A DNA stretch of 64,000 nucleotides from JAIBBG01 sp040381475 (GTDB lineage Bacteria > Bacteroidota > Bacteroidia > Flavobacteriales_D > Sanyastnellaceae): positions 62,001 to 126,000 of the forward strand of contig JBEIHH010000001.1 of NCBI GenBank assembly GCA_040381475.1, in the 5' to 3' direction. The notes below the pieces were generated by a model. That model did not search any database and had not been told where the DNA came from. It worked only from the letters and a program-made list of their open reading frames with translations. How positions within the stretch are numbered: the stretch's first letter is position 1; every line of letters starts with the position of its first letter. Positions 18,523 to 25,480 of this stretch are shown in pieces. The position numbers and the translations under genes are program-made.

Positions 18523-18549
18523 AAGCCGGTTTTTTGCCGGCTTTTTTTA
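18523..18549 (+). terminator. Terminator of the initiator tRNA
   Basis: A 7-bp stem (AAGCCGG / CCGGCTT) with a T-rich loop and a run of T residues, starting six bases after the tRNA. The following 18550-18713 shows nothing I can assign. Confidence 0.8.
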
Positions 18550-18713
18550 TTTTGTGGTGTTCAAGTATCCAAAAAAGTGGAAATCGGCAGATGCCTTTTC
18601 CAGCAGCATTCACTGTTTGCTTGGGAGTTCTAGGCTCTTGATTCGTTTACATATCTGTCCGTCCAAACAAAATGACGACCATTTTACGGTAATTGGCTGC
18701 CATTGTGCGCCAA

Positions 18714-19793
18714 TTATTTCTGTGCCTTTCCATAAAGAAAAATTCCTACGAACAAAAAGAGTATATTCGGTATCCAAACAGCAAGTGATGCCGACAGTCC
18801 AAGATTCATAGCGCTGACGGTTGCCATACGCGAAATGAATACGTAAATAAAACCGATTACAACGGCGAGCATTAAATGCAGACCAACTCCACCTCGCTGC
18901 TTTCTTGAGGCAACAGAAACGCCAATCAGTGTAAGGACGAAAATGGCAAAAGGGCCTGCTGTCCGATTGTATTTTTCAATTTCGAATTGCGCTACTCTGC
19001 CTGAACCGCCTAGCTTTTGTTCATTGATGAATGTGTCGAGTTCAGCCATAGTCATGGCGCTTGATATCTCAGCTCTCAAACCGAAATCCTGATCGTCCAT
19101 CGGGAGGATGGTGTCGATTTTATTGCGCGTTTCCAGTCTTATTTCATGATTGTTGTCGTAATGTCTTATCTGAGCATTGGTGATAGTCCATGTTTTATTG
19201 GCAACATTGTACTGCGCACTGCTGGCCATTAGCTTTTTCTTCAGTGCTCCCTGCTCCCAGGTTTCAATTGAAAAATTGTCGCCCGAGTTGGTTTCTGGGT
19301 GGAAGGCATAGAAGTAAGCAATTGTGCCGGGAGTGATTTCACGGTGAATATTTTTCTCAGAAACAGTAAGCGGATCTTTCAAATAACCAACTTCGAAATC
19401 ATATTTAACTCTGTTGGCTCTGGGAACGACGATATGTGTGAACAAAAGCATGATGACCACCAAAATGCTTGCGGCCATGAAGTAAGGCAAAATGAATCTG
19501 CTGTAACTGATTCCTCCGCTCAGTACGGCTATTATTTCTGACTGCTGTGCAAGCTTGCTGGTAAACCAGATAATTGTGAGAAAAACGATAAACGAACTTA
19601 GAAGTGTTGCGAAGTAAAAACAGAAGTTGAGGTAATAATGTGTGATGATTTTATACCACGGGGCTTTTGATTTCAGGAATTCGTCAAGATTTTCGCTGAT
19701 GTCGAAAATCACAGCTATGATCATAAATGCCATGATCATAAAAAAGAAAGTTCCGAGAAACTTTTTGATGATATAAAGATCAAGCTTCTTCAT
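18714..19793 (-). CDS. LptF/LptG family lipopolysaccharide export permease
   Basis: A 359-residue YjgP/YjgQ-type permease with N-terminal membrane segments (FLGTFFFMIMAFMIIAVIFDI, then two more), a large periplasmic jelly-roll-like middle part (about 130-270), and C-terminal membrane segments. It belongs to the Lpt transporter that extracts LPS from the inner membrane. The ATG at 19793 is preferred; the frame also allows a GTG at 19796 that overlaps the tgt stop. The arrangement tgt then lptG is common in Bacteroidota. The sequence fits LptG or LptF; I cannot separate them safely. Confidence 0.9.
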   Translation of the reverse strand: MKKLDLYIIKKFLGTFFFMIMAFMIIAVIFDISENLDEFLKSKAPWYKIITHYYLNFCFYFATLLSSFIVFLTIIWFTSKLAQQSEIIAVLSGGISYSRFILPYFMAASILVVIMLLFTHIVVPRANRVKYDFEVGYLKDPLTVSEKNIHREITPGTIAYFYAFHPETNSGDNFSIETWEQGALKKKLMASSAQYNVANKTWTITNAQIRHYDNNHEIRLETRNKIDTILPMDDQDFGLRAEISSAMTMAELDTFINEQKLGGSGRVAQFEIEKYNRTAGPFAIFVLTLIGVSVASRKQRGGVGLHLMLAVVIGFIYVFISRMATVSAMNLGLSASLAVWIPNILFLFVGIFLYGKAQK

Positions 19794-19795
19794 CA

Positions 19796-20932
19796 CTACA
19801 ATCGTGCTGCAAGCTTTTTTACCATTTCATTCTTCCAGGATGTGTATGTGCCGTCGACAATTTTTTCTCTCGCTTTTCGGACAAGACGAAGATAAAAATT
19901 CAGATTGTGCAATGTTCCGATTTGCATGGCCAGAATTTCTTCTGCAACAAAAAGATGCCGGACATAAGCTTTGCTGTAAAATTGGTCTACATAACTTTCA
20001 CCATCCGGGTCCAGCGGAGAAAAGTCATTTTCCCATTTTTTATTGCGCATATTCATTATGCCATTCCAGGTGAACAACTGTCCATTGCGTGCATTCCTTG
20101 TTGGCATCACACAATCAAACATATCCACACCCAGCGCGATGGATTCAAGTATGTTCACCGGAGTTCCGACGCCCATCAAATATCTCGGTTTATCCTTGGG
20201 AAGAATTCCACACACGAGCTCTGTCATTTCGTACATATCTTCATGCGGCTCTCCGACGCTCAACCCGCCAATTGCATTGCCTTCGGCACCTTTTGATGCA
20301 ACAAATTCAGCACTTTCCTGGCGTAAATCTTTAAAAACACTTCCCTGTACGATGGGAAACAGTGCCTGGTGATGACCATACAACGGTTCCGTTTCTTTCA
20401 GCCTATGAAAACATCTGCCCAGCCAGTCGTTGGTAATCTTGAGTGAATTTTTCGCGTATTTGTGGTCGCAGGGATAAGGCGGGCACTCATCAAAAGCCAT
20501 GATAATGTCGGCTCCGATTGACCTCTGAATGTCCATAACGTTTTCAGGAGTGAACAGGTGTGCCGAGCCGTCGATATGGGATCTGAACTTGACGCCTTCC
20601 GAGGTTATTTTTCTGTTTTCCGAAAGTGAATAAACCTGATAACCTCCGCTGTCAGTGAGGATAGGTCTTTTCCATCCGTTGAATTTGTGCAACCCGCCCG
20701 CAGCTTCCAATATTTTTGTACCCGGTCTAAGATAGAGATGATAGGTATTTCCCAGAATTATTTCTGCATCCACGTCATTCAGCAGATCTTGTTGGGTAAT
20801 AGCCTTGACGGTTCCTGCCGTTCCTACCGGCATGAAAATGGGCGTTTGAATTTCCCCGTGGTCTGTCTGAATCGTGCCCGCTCTCGCTGAGCTTTGAGCA
20901 TCAGATTGATGTACTTTAAAATTGAGTGGCAT
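19796..20932 (-). CDS. tgt: tRNA-guanine transglycosylase
   Basis: A 378-residue enzyme exchanging guanine for preQ1 at position 34 of tRNAs with GUN anticodons. Signatures: ARAGTIQTDHGEIQTPIFMP, LTDSGGYQVYSLS with a catalytic Asp, and GVDMFDCVMPTRNARNG with the nucleophilic Asp. Near the C-terminus, where the classical enzyme has the zinc motif CxCxxC before YSRAYLHHL, this protein reads PDGESYVDQFYSKAYVRHL: the three Cys are Gly, Ser and Asp, though the IGTLHNLNFY His segment remains. The ATG at 20932 (MPLNFKVHQSDAQ) is chosen over 20965. lptG follows immediately. Confidence 0.93.
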   Translation of the reverse strand: MPLNFKVHQSDAQSSARAGTIQTDHGEIQTPIFMPVGTAGTVKAITQQDLLNDVDAEIILGNTYHLYLRPGTKILEAAGGLHKFNGWKRPILTDSGGYQVYSLSENRKITSEGVKFRSHIDGSAHLFTPENVMDIQRSIGADIIMAFDECPPYPCDHKYAKNSLKITNDWLGRCFHRLKETEPLYGHHQALFPIVQGSVFKDLRQESAEFVASKGAEGNAIGGLSVGEPHEDMYEMTELVCGILPKDKPRYLMGVGTPVNILESIALGVDMFDCVMPTRNARNGQLFTWNGIMNMRNKKWENDFSPLDPDGESYVDQFYSKAYVRHLFVAEEILAMQIGTLHNLNFYLRLVRKAREKIVDGTYTSWKNEMVKKLAARL

Positions 20933-21171
20933 ATTCTGGTGTAAAGCTACATATGAAAGTTTCATCCCCTCATACGATGTCTGTTGTATGAAAATTGGAT
21001 CATGTATAAACTTGAGATTTAACTAAATCAACAGTTGACGGCCATTTTGACTAATTCTCCAGTGCTAAACGGAAAAATTGTCTTATGCATCTGAAAAATG
21101 TGGAAATTATTTCATGAAATCTTCAATGGTTCCTGAATTGCAATGCAAGCTCAAACATTAGAATTTAAAAA

Positions 21172-21612
21172 ATGAATACGATGAAATACCGCAATCTGAT
21201 GGCTCCGTCCATCGCAGCAAAAACTTTTTTTGATGATGCATTTACCCGTAGTTTAACAAGAGAGGGTGTATCCAAACACAATGGCTTTCCGCTCGTTAAT
21301 ATCAAAGAATCTGATGAGAAATTCCTGGTTGATCTCGCTGTACCTGGTTTGAATAAATCTGACATGAAGATTGAAGTGATTGAAGATCGACTCGTTATTT
21401 CAGCTGAGAAAAAGGCAGAAATGAAAGATGTTAATGAAAAAGTGACTAGGAGAGAGTTTAGCTATTCAGCCTTCAGCAGGTCCTTTTCACTGCCTGAAAC
21501 CGTGAACCAAGAGGCGATAGCTGCAACATACGAGAATGGGATACTAAGCGTGTCATTGCCTAAGAAGCTTGAAGTTGTGAAGCAAAAGAACAGACAGATA
21601 CAGGTGTCATAA
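21172..21612 (+). CDS. Hsp20/alpha-crystallin family small heat-shock protein
   Basis: A 146-residue small heat-shock protein. The alpha-crystallin domain spans about residues 40-130: FLVDLAVPGLNKSDMKIEVI, then RREFSYSAFSRSFSLPETV, then the conserved ATYENGILSVSLPKK ending. Such proteins hold unfolding proteins without using ATP and form oligomers in the cytoplasm. It is a single gene with its own terminator; no heat-shock operator is recognised in the 240 bases upstream, and that region holds no ORF. Confidence 0.93.
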   Translation: MNTMKYRNLMAPSIAAKTFFDDAFTRSLTREGVSKHNGFPLVNIKESDEKFLVDLAVPGLNKSDMKIEVIEDRLVISAEKKAEMKDVNEKVTRREFSYSAFSRSFSLPETVNQEAIAATYENGILSVSLPKKLEVVKQKNRQIQVS

Positions 21613-21668
21613 AATGTTGTTTTGGTTTTGAAAGTGTGTGTTGTGTTGGTTAAGTGGGAATGGTCAGG

Positions 21669-21702
21669 AGGTCCGCGCTGCAAGGTGCGGACTTCTTGTT
21701 TT
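21669..21702 (+). terminator. Terminator of the Hsp20 gene
   Basis: A stem AGGTCCGC / GCGGACTT (six Watson-Crick pairs plus a G-T and an A-T) followed by a T-rich tail. Confidence 0.65.
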
Positions 21703-21730
21703 CACCAGTAGAAATGTTGCGTTATTTTCG
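21696..21730 (+). promoter_or_regulatory. Predicted promoter of tRNA-Arg
   Basis: TTG at 21696-21698, a 24-base spacer and TATTTTCG at 21723-21730. The spacer is one base over the usual range, so the upstream element is weak, but the -7 element matches those of the PorE-like and tRNA-Pro genes. Confidence 0.4.
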
Positions 21731-21775
21731 CGCACCGTTTGTTTCGGCCGGATACAGGATCTGCCGTTTTTTTCA

Positions 21776-21847
21776 GGCCCCGTAGTTTAATGGATAGAAT
21801 GGAGGATTCCGGTTCCTCAGATAGGGGTTCGAATCCCTTCGGGGTCA
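21776..21847 (+). tRNA. tRNA-Arg (CCG)
   Basis: A 72-base cloverleaf without encoded CCA. The anticodon stem GAGGA/TCCTC encloses TTCCGGT, giving anticodon CCG for the CGG codon. The acceptor stem GGCCCCG pairs with CGGGGTC with one G-T pair; the T arm AGGGG-TTCGAAT-CCCTT is standard. Confidence 0.93.
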
Positions 21848-21937
21848 CATTTCAACAGAAAGTCTGAGTATTTCAACATACAATACCTGGCTTTCTGTTT
21901 TATTTTTATATTGCACCAAAGAACCAAAATCTAACTC

Positions 21938-23470
21938 ATGCCTTTTAATTCTGTTTTCGGTTGGGTTATGAAAAAGCGAATTCACCAGATTGAGCTTTTC
22001 ATGAAGTATCCTGTGGATGTTCAACAGGAACTTTTCAGATCACTGATCGATCAGGCTGCTTTGACTTCTTTTGGTTTGCAACATGGGTTTCAAGGCCTGA
22101 AGACAATAGCTGATTTTAAGAAAGCTGTTCCCATAAGGAATTATGAAGGTTTTAAGCCTTACATCGACGAGCTGCGCGAAGGGAAACAGAATGTATTGTG
22201 GCCTTCGAAAGTGAAATGGTTTGCTAAAAGTTCAGGCACGACAGATGCCAGAAGCAAGTTTATTCCTGTAACCAAGGAGGCTCTGGAAGAATGCCATTAT
22301 AAGGGTGGTAAAGATCTGCTTGCTCTCTACTATACTCAAAAACCTGACGCGCGTGTATATAGCGGTAAGCACCTGGTTTTGGGTGGTTCTTCAAAAATCA
22401 ATTCTTTCAACGAAGAGGGTTATACCGGTGACCTGTCAGCGATAATCATCAGAAATCTACCAATCTGGGTTGAATTGAGGAGAACACCTTCACGTGATAT
22501 TGCACTGATGGATAACTGGGAAGAGAAGATAGAAATGATCGCAAGAACCACCATGGATGAGGATATCCATATGATGGCCGGCGTTCCTTCCTGGACTCTG
22601 GTTCTTCTGAAGCGAATTCTTGAAATCAAAGGAACAGATAATATCAGGAATGTTTGGCCAAATCTTGAATTGTTCTGGCACGGAGGCGTCAGTTTCAAAC
22701 CTTATCGTGACAGATTCCAGAAACTCATTGCGGGCCAGAACATGAATTATGTTGAAACCTATAACGCAAGTGAAGGTTTTTTTGGAATTCAGGACCGATT
22801 GTATTCGGATGACCTTTTGCTAATGCTCGATTACGGAATATTCTATGAATTCATGCCACTGAGTGAATATGGCAAAACAAATCCAAAAACAGTCGGCCTT
22901 CAGGAAGTGGAGGTTGGGGAGAATTATGCCATTGTAATTTCCACCAATGGAGGTCTCTGGAGATATCTCGTTGGAGATACCATCAAGTTTACTTCACGTT
23001 ATCCTTTTAGAATACAGGTAAGCGGTCGAACCAAACATTATATCAATGCATTTGGAGAGGAACTCATCGTGGACAATGCTGATGAGGCCATCCGATATGC
23101 CTGCGAGAAGACCGGTGCAGAATTAACCGACTATACAGCTGCGCCTGTTTACATGACTGATGACAGCACCGGAGCTCATGAATGGTTCATTGAATTCGAT
23201 AAGAATCCCTCGAATTTTGAAGAGTTTGGCGCACTTCTCGATTATAAACTCAAAGAATTGAATTCAGATTATGACGCCAAACGCTCGTTTGATTTCATTC
23301 TGAAAAAACCCGTGGTACGTATTTTGCCAAAAGGCTCATTTTATAATTGGCTCAAACAACAAGATAAGTTGGGCGGACAGCACAAGGTGCCGCGTTTGTG
23401 CAACGATCGCAGGTACGTTGATTCGCTGCGTCAGGTGATTGAGCCGATGAGTTCCGTATCACATGCATAG
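21938..23470 (+). CDS. GH3 family acyl-adenylate-forming protein
   Basis: A 510-residue protein of the GH3 superfamily. In plants these enzymes join amino acids to jasmonate or auxin through an acyl-adenylate; bacterial members are common in Bacteroidota and their substrates are unknown. Visible motifs are the ATP-binding WFAKSSGTTDARSKFIPVT, YNASEGFFGIQ (the Y-x-x-S/T-E motif) and LWRYLVGDTIKF. No signal peptide is present. It overlaps the following propeller-like gene by eight bases, so the two are probably translated from one mRNA. Confidence 0.88.
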   Translation: MPFNSVFGWVMKKRIHQIELFMKYPVDVQQELFRSLIDQAALTSFGLQHGFQGLKTIADFKKAVPIRNYEGFKPYIDELREGKQNVLWPSKVKWFAKSSGTTDARSKFIPVTKEALEECHYKGGKDLLALYYTQKPDARVYSGKHLVLGGSSKINSFNEEGYTGDLSAIIIRNLPIWVELRRTPSRDIALMDNWEEKIEMIARTTMDEDIHMMAGVPSWTLVLLKRILEIKGTDNIRNVWPNLELFWHGGVSFKPYRDRFQKLIAGQNMNYVETYNASEGFFGIQDRLYSDDLLLMLDYGIFYEFMPLSEYGKTNPKTVGLQEVEVGENYAIVISTNGGLWRYLVGDTIKFTSRYPFRIQVSGRTKHYINAFGEELIVDNADEAIRYACEKTGAELTDYTAAPVYMTDDSTGAHEWFIEFDKNPSNFEEFGALLDYKLKELNSDYDAKRSFDFILKKPVVRILPKGSFYNWLKQQDKLGGQHKVPRLCNDRRYVDSLRQVIEPMSSVSHA

Positions 23471-24257
23471 AATAAATTGGTATTTCTGCTTTTGTATTCT
23501 GATTTTGGTCGGGGTTCTGTTTTTGATGTCTTTTTCGATTGAATCAAAATTTGAAACAGATGCTACAGATGTAGTGGTCGATGATCTAGGCAATATTTAT
23601 CTGTTACACGAGACTTATATTGAGCGTCGAAGCACTGCCGGAAAGGAAAACTTCCGGTCCTCGGATTTTAATTACGGCCGGCCGGAATATCTCGACGTTA
23701 CGAATCCTTTAAAGCCTTTTCTGTACTTCAGGGAATCAGGAAAAATCATAGTGCTTGACAACACTTTGAGTCAGCAGGGCGATCCGGTTGACCTCTATAA
23801 TCAGCAATTGGGTCAGATAGAAATTATTGCGGGCTCTCGCGGGGATGCTTATTGGTTATGGGATGCCACGAATTCCGAAATGATTCGGATTGATCAGAAT
23901 TTTCAGAAACTTTATTCATCAGGTAATCTATCTGTACTCCTGCAGGCTGAGATGCATCCGGTGCAGATTCTTGAGCGAGGTCAGCATGTCTATCTGCTCG
24001 ATCCGAAGCACGGAATTATTGTGTTCGACATCTATGGTACATACAAAACAACACTTAAAATATTTCCGGAATTCCGTATAATGTCTGTAAACAATCAACT
24101 CATTTTCTCGGAGAAAGGCCAAATCACGGTTTTAGGTAGCGATTGGATTATGTCAGAGGCAATTGAAATTCCAATGGGAGATGTGATTTCATTTACCTAT
24201 TTCAACAGGAAATTCTACTTTTTGCGGAATGGGATGCTGGAAGTATGGAAGGAATAG
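23463..24257 (+). CDS. Membrane-anchored propeller-like protein of unknown function
   Basis: A 264-residue protein with one N-terminal membrane segment or signal anchor (YFCFCILILVGVLFLMSF) followed by strands with the rhythm of a beta propeller (VVVDDLGNIYLL, RESGKIIVLDNTL, DAYWLWDATNSEMIRID, HVYLLDPKHGIIVFD). I know similar proteins as conserved hypotheticals in Bacteroidota but no function. It overlaps the GH3 gene by eight bases and the deoxynucleoside kinase follows after about 120 bases. Confidence 0.7.
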   Translation: MHRINWYFCFCILILVGVLFLMSFSIESKFETDATDVVVDDLGNIYLLHETYIERRSTAGKENFRSSDFNYGRPEYLDVTNPLKPFLYFRESGKIIVLDNTLSQQGDPVDLYNQQLGQIEIIAGSRGDAYWLWDATNSEMIRIDQNFQKLYSSGNLSVLLQAEMHPVQILERGQHVYLLDPKHGIIVFDIYGTYKTTLKIFPEFRIMSVNNQLIFSEKGQITVLGSDWIMSEAIEIPMGDVISFTYFNRKFYFLRNGMLEVWKE

Positions 24258-24379
24258 ATATTGCAGTTTTCAGCCGGTGAGGGCCGGGTTGATCACTTAA
24301 TTCCACATGTGGCTAAAAAAACGCTCACTCGGTGTTGAATTTGTTTTACTTTCGACCTCGTTTTATACCTGAACAAATT

Positions 24380-24997
24380 ATGCATATCGCTATTGCCGGA
24401 AATATAGGGTCAGGCAAAACCACCCTGACAACCATGCTTGCCAAACATTATAAGTGGCAGCCACATTTCGAAGAAGTTGATGACAATCCGTACCTCATTG
24501 ATTTTTACAAAGACATGCAGCGTTGGTCTTTCAATCTGCAGGTTTATTTCTTGAAGAGTCGCTTTAGACAAATCCAGGATCTGAAAAGGAGTGGAAAGAA
24601 GATCGTGCAAGACAGAACGATTTATGAGGATGCGTTCATCTTCGCGCCGAATCTTCATGCAATGGGTTTGATGACAACCCGTGACTACGAGAATTACGTT
24701 GATCTATTCAATGTCATGGATGATTTTATTACGCCACCCGATTTGCTGATCTTTCTTCGTGCCTCTGTGCCCGCCTTAGTAGAAAACATAGGCAAAAGAG
24801 GAAGGGAATATGAAGAGGCAATTCGACTGGATTATCTAACCAGACTGAATGAACGTTATGAAGCATGGATCAGCACCTATAACAAAGGAAAGATGTTGGT
24901 TATCGATATAGACGATAATCGTTTTCACGAAAAACCAGAGGATCTTGGTAAAATTATCTCCTCTGTTGATGCTCAACTTCACGGACTTTTTAAGTGA
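24380..24997 (+). CDS. Deoxynucleoside kinase
   Basis: A 205-residue deoxynucleoside (deoxyadenosine/deoxyguanosine-type) kinase that phosphorylates salvaged deoxynucleosides in the cytoplasm. P-loop MHIAIAGNIGSGKTTL, the substrate-site FFEEV-like HFEEVDDNPYL, the catalytic-region QDRTIYEDAFIFA with the DR(S/T) motif and the lid Arg cluster KRGREYE are all present. The ATG at 24380 puts the P-loop at the N-terminus as in the family. A -7 element TACTTTCG at 24347-24354 lies downstream of the alternative ATG at 24332, which rules that start out if the promoter is real. Confidence 0.93.
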   Translation: MHIAIAGNIGSGKTTLTTMLAKHYKWQPHFEEVDDNPYLIDFYKDMQRWSFNLQVYFLKSRFRQIQDLKRSGKKIVQDRTIYEDAFIFAPNLHAMGLMTTRDYENYVDLFNVMDDFITPPDLLIFLRASVPALVENIGKRGREYEEAIRLDYLTRLNERYEAWISTYNKGKMLVIDIDDNRFHEKPEDLGKIISSVDAQLHGLFK

Positions 24998-25083
24998 TAA
25001 CGGTTTATTGTCTTTTAATTCGATTTTTATTTCATTCGGAATCCCTTTATAGAAAGGAGTTTTAGGAATGGCACAAAAATTTA

Positions 25084-25117
25084 TTTGCAACGTAAGCTTT
25101 TTTGTCACTTACATTTG
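25084..25117 (+). promoter_or_regulatory. Predicted promoter of the methionine operon leader
   Basis: TTTG at 25084-25087, a 22-base spacer and a perfect TACATTTG at 25110-25117. Transcription would begin near 25123, only a few bases before the first leader-peptide ATG (25131) and about 360 bases before metY. The 85 bases before it (24998-25083) show nothing else. Confidence 0.6.
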
Positions 25118-25130
25118 CAGCGAGAATAAA

Positions 25131-25202
25131 ATGAATTTCATTCAAAACAATATGATGTGTTGTATGCAACTTGGTAACGAAGGGGCCTTGCACATCTTGT
25201 AA
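25131..25202 (+). CDS. Leader peptide 1, Met/Cys-rich (putative attenuator peptide)
   Basis: A 23-codon ORF, MNFIQNN followed by MMCCMQLGNEGALHIL and TAA. The core Met-Met-Cys-Cys-Met run occupies 25152-25166; translation could also begin at the ATG at 25152. The ORF is too short to be a normal gene but has the features of an attenuation leader: it starts close to a predicted transcription start, has a run of codons for the pathway's amino acids (Met and Cys), and its 3' half (25181-25189, AGGGGCCTT) exactly repeats the 3' arm of the terminator that follows. Not known experimentally; inferred from arrangement. Confidence 0.68.
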   Translation: MNFIQNNMMCCMQLGNEGALHIL

Positions 25203-25235
25203 TGTTTTAGAATCAACAATACAAAAAAGGTCCCT
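25181..25235 (+). promoter_or_regulatory. Candidate antiterminator 1
   Basis: AGGGGCCTT at 25181-25189, inside leader peptide 1, can pair with AAGGTCCCT at 25227-25235 over nine positions including one G-T. That second segment is also the 5' arm of terminator 1, so the two pairings exclude each other. A ribosome stalled on the Met/Cys codons (25152-25166) would leave 25181-25189 free and favour this form. Confidence 0.6.
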
Positions 25236-25256
25236 GAAACAGGGGCCTTTTTTTTT
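25224..25256 (+). terminator. Attenuator terminator 1
   Basis: A stem from AAAAAGGTCCCTG (25224-25236) with CAGGGGCCTTTTT (25240-25252), loop AAA, ending in a nine-base T run. It lies in the middle of the leader, 22 bases after leader peptide 1, with the metY gene still to come, so it must be conditional or relieve only part of the transcription. Confidence 0.8.
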
Positions 25257-25261
25257 GCATA

Positions 25262-25381
25262 ATGAACAGATACTTCATACATATCGATCATCTTCTCCAC
25301 ATGTCAAACGACATGATGTTCTGCTGTTGCATGCGAATGCCAGCCAATACGAAGGCGCGATGTTGTAACCGAATGTGTTGA
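25262..25381 (+). CDS. Leader peptide 2, Met/Cys-rich (putative attenuator peptide)
   Basis: An ORF of up to 39 codons ending with TGA at 25379-25381. In-frame ATGs are at 25262, 25301 and 25313. From the last one it reads MMFCCCMRMPANTKARCC and then NRMC: 5 Met and 6 Cys in 22 residues. The segment CGAAGGC at 25350-25356, just after the MMFCCCMRM run, repeats part of the 3' arm of terminator 2. The module aligns with leader 1 (ATGATGT, TGTTG, ATGCRA, ACGAAGGSGC in order), which suggests a tandem duplication. No promoter is seen between the two modules. Confidence 0.68.
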   Translation: MNRYFIHIDHLLHMSNDMMFCCCMRMPANTKARCCNRMC

Positions 25382-25425
25382 CCTCAGGTCAACTATCACA
25401 AGCGAAACAACTATTCAAGCCTTCG
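25350..25425 (+). promoter_or_regulatory. Candidate antiterminator 2
   Basis: CGAAGGC at 25350-25356 can form seven perfect pairs with GCCTTCG at 25419-25425, the 5' arm of terminator 2. A ribosome held on the Phe-Cys-Cys-Cys-Met codons at 25319-25333 would leave it exposed; a ribosome that reads on to the stop would cover it. Confidence 0.55.
25377..25393 (+). repeat. Perfect 7-bp hairpin over the leader 2 stop codon
   Basis: GTTGACCTCAGGTCAAC: GTTGACC and GGTCAAC around a TCA loop, containing the TGA stop of leader 2. It could be a transcription pause hairpin that couples polymerase to the leader ribosome, or alternatively an operator for a dimeric repressor. Neither can be decided from sequence. 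Confidence 0.55.
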
Positions 25426-25447
25426 GAATTCCGAAGGCTTTCTTTTT
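25417..25447 (+). terminator. Attenuator terminator 2, directly before metY
   Basis: A perfect 10-bp stem AAGCCTTCGG / CCGAAGGCTT with an AATT loop (the whole is a perfect 24-base palindrome) followed by TCTTTTT. It ends about 34 bases before the metY ATG with no promoter in between, so it would block the operon unless relieved. Confidence 0.85.
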
Positions 25448-25480
25448 ATGAATCAATTCACTTATCAATCAATAAATATC

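Noticed and set aside
18550..18713. Possible small gene between the initiator tRNA and lptG
   Set aside because: The open frames here run through the terminator or into lptG antisense and show no coding character.
25171..25368. A 65-codon frame across the methionine leader
   Set aside because: It runs through terminator 1 and overlaps both Met/Cys leader ORFs in another frame; its sequence resembles nothing and it has no start signal.
25118..25480. SAM riboswitch in the methionine operon leader
   Set aside because: I looked for the conserved cores of SAM-I and SAM-II type aptamers and did not see them; the short Met/Cys ORFs with alternative pairings explain the leader better. A covariance-model search would settle it.
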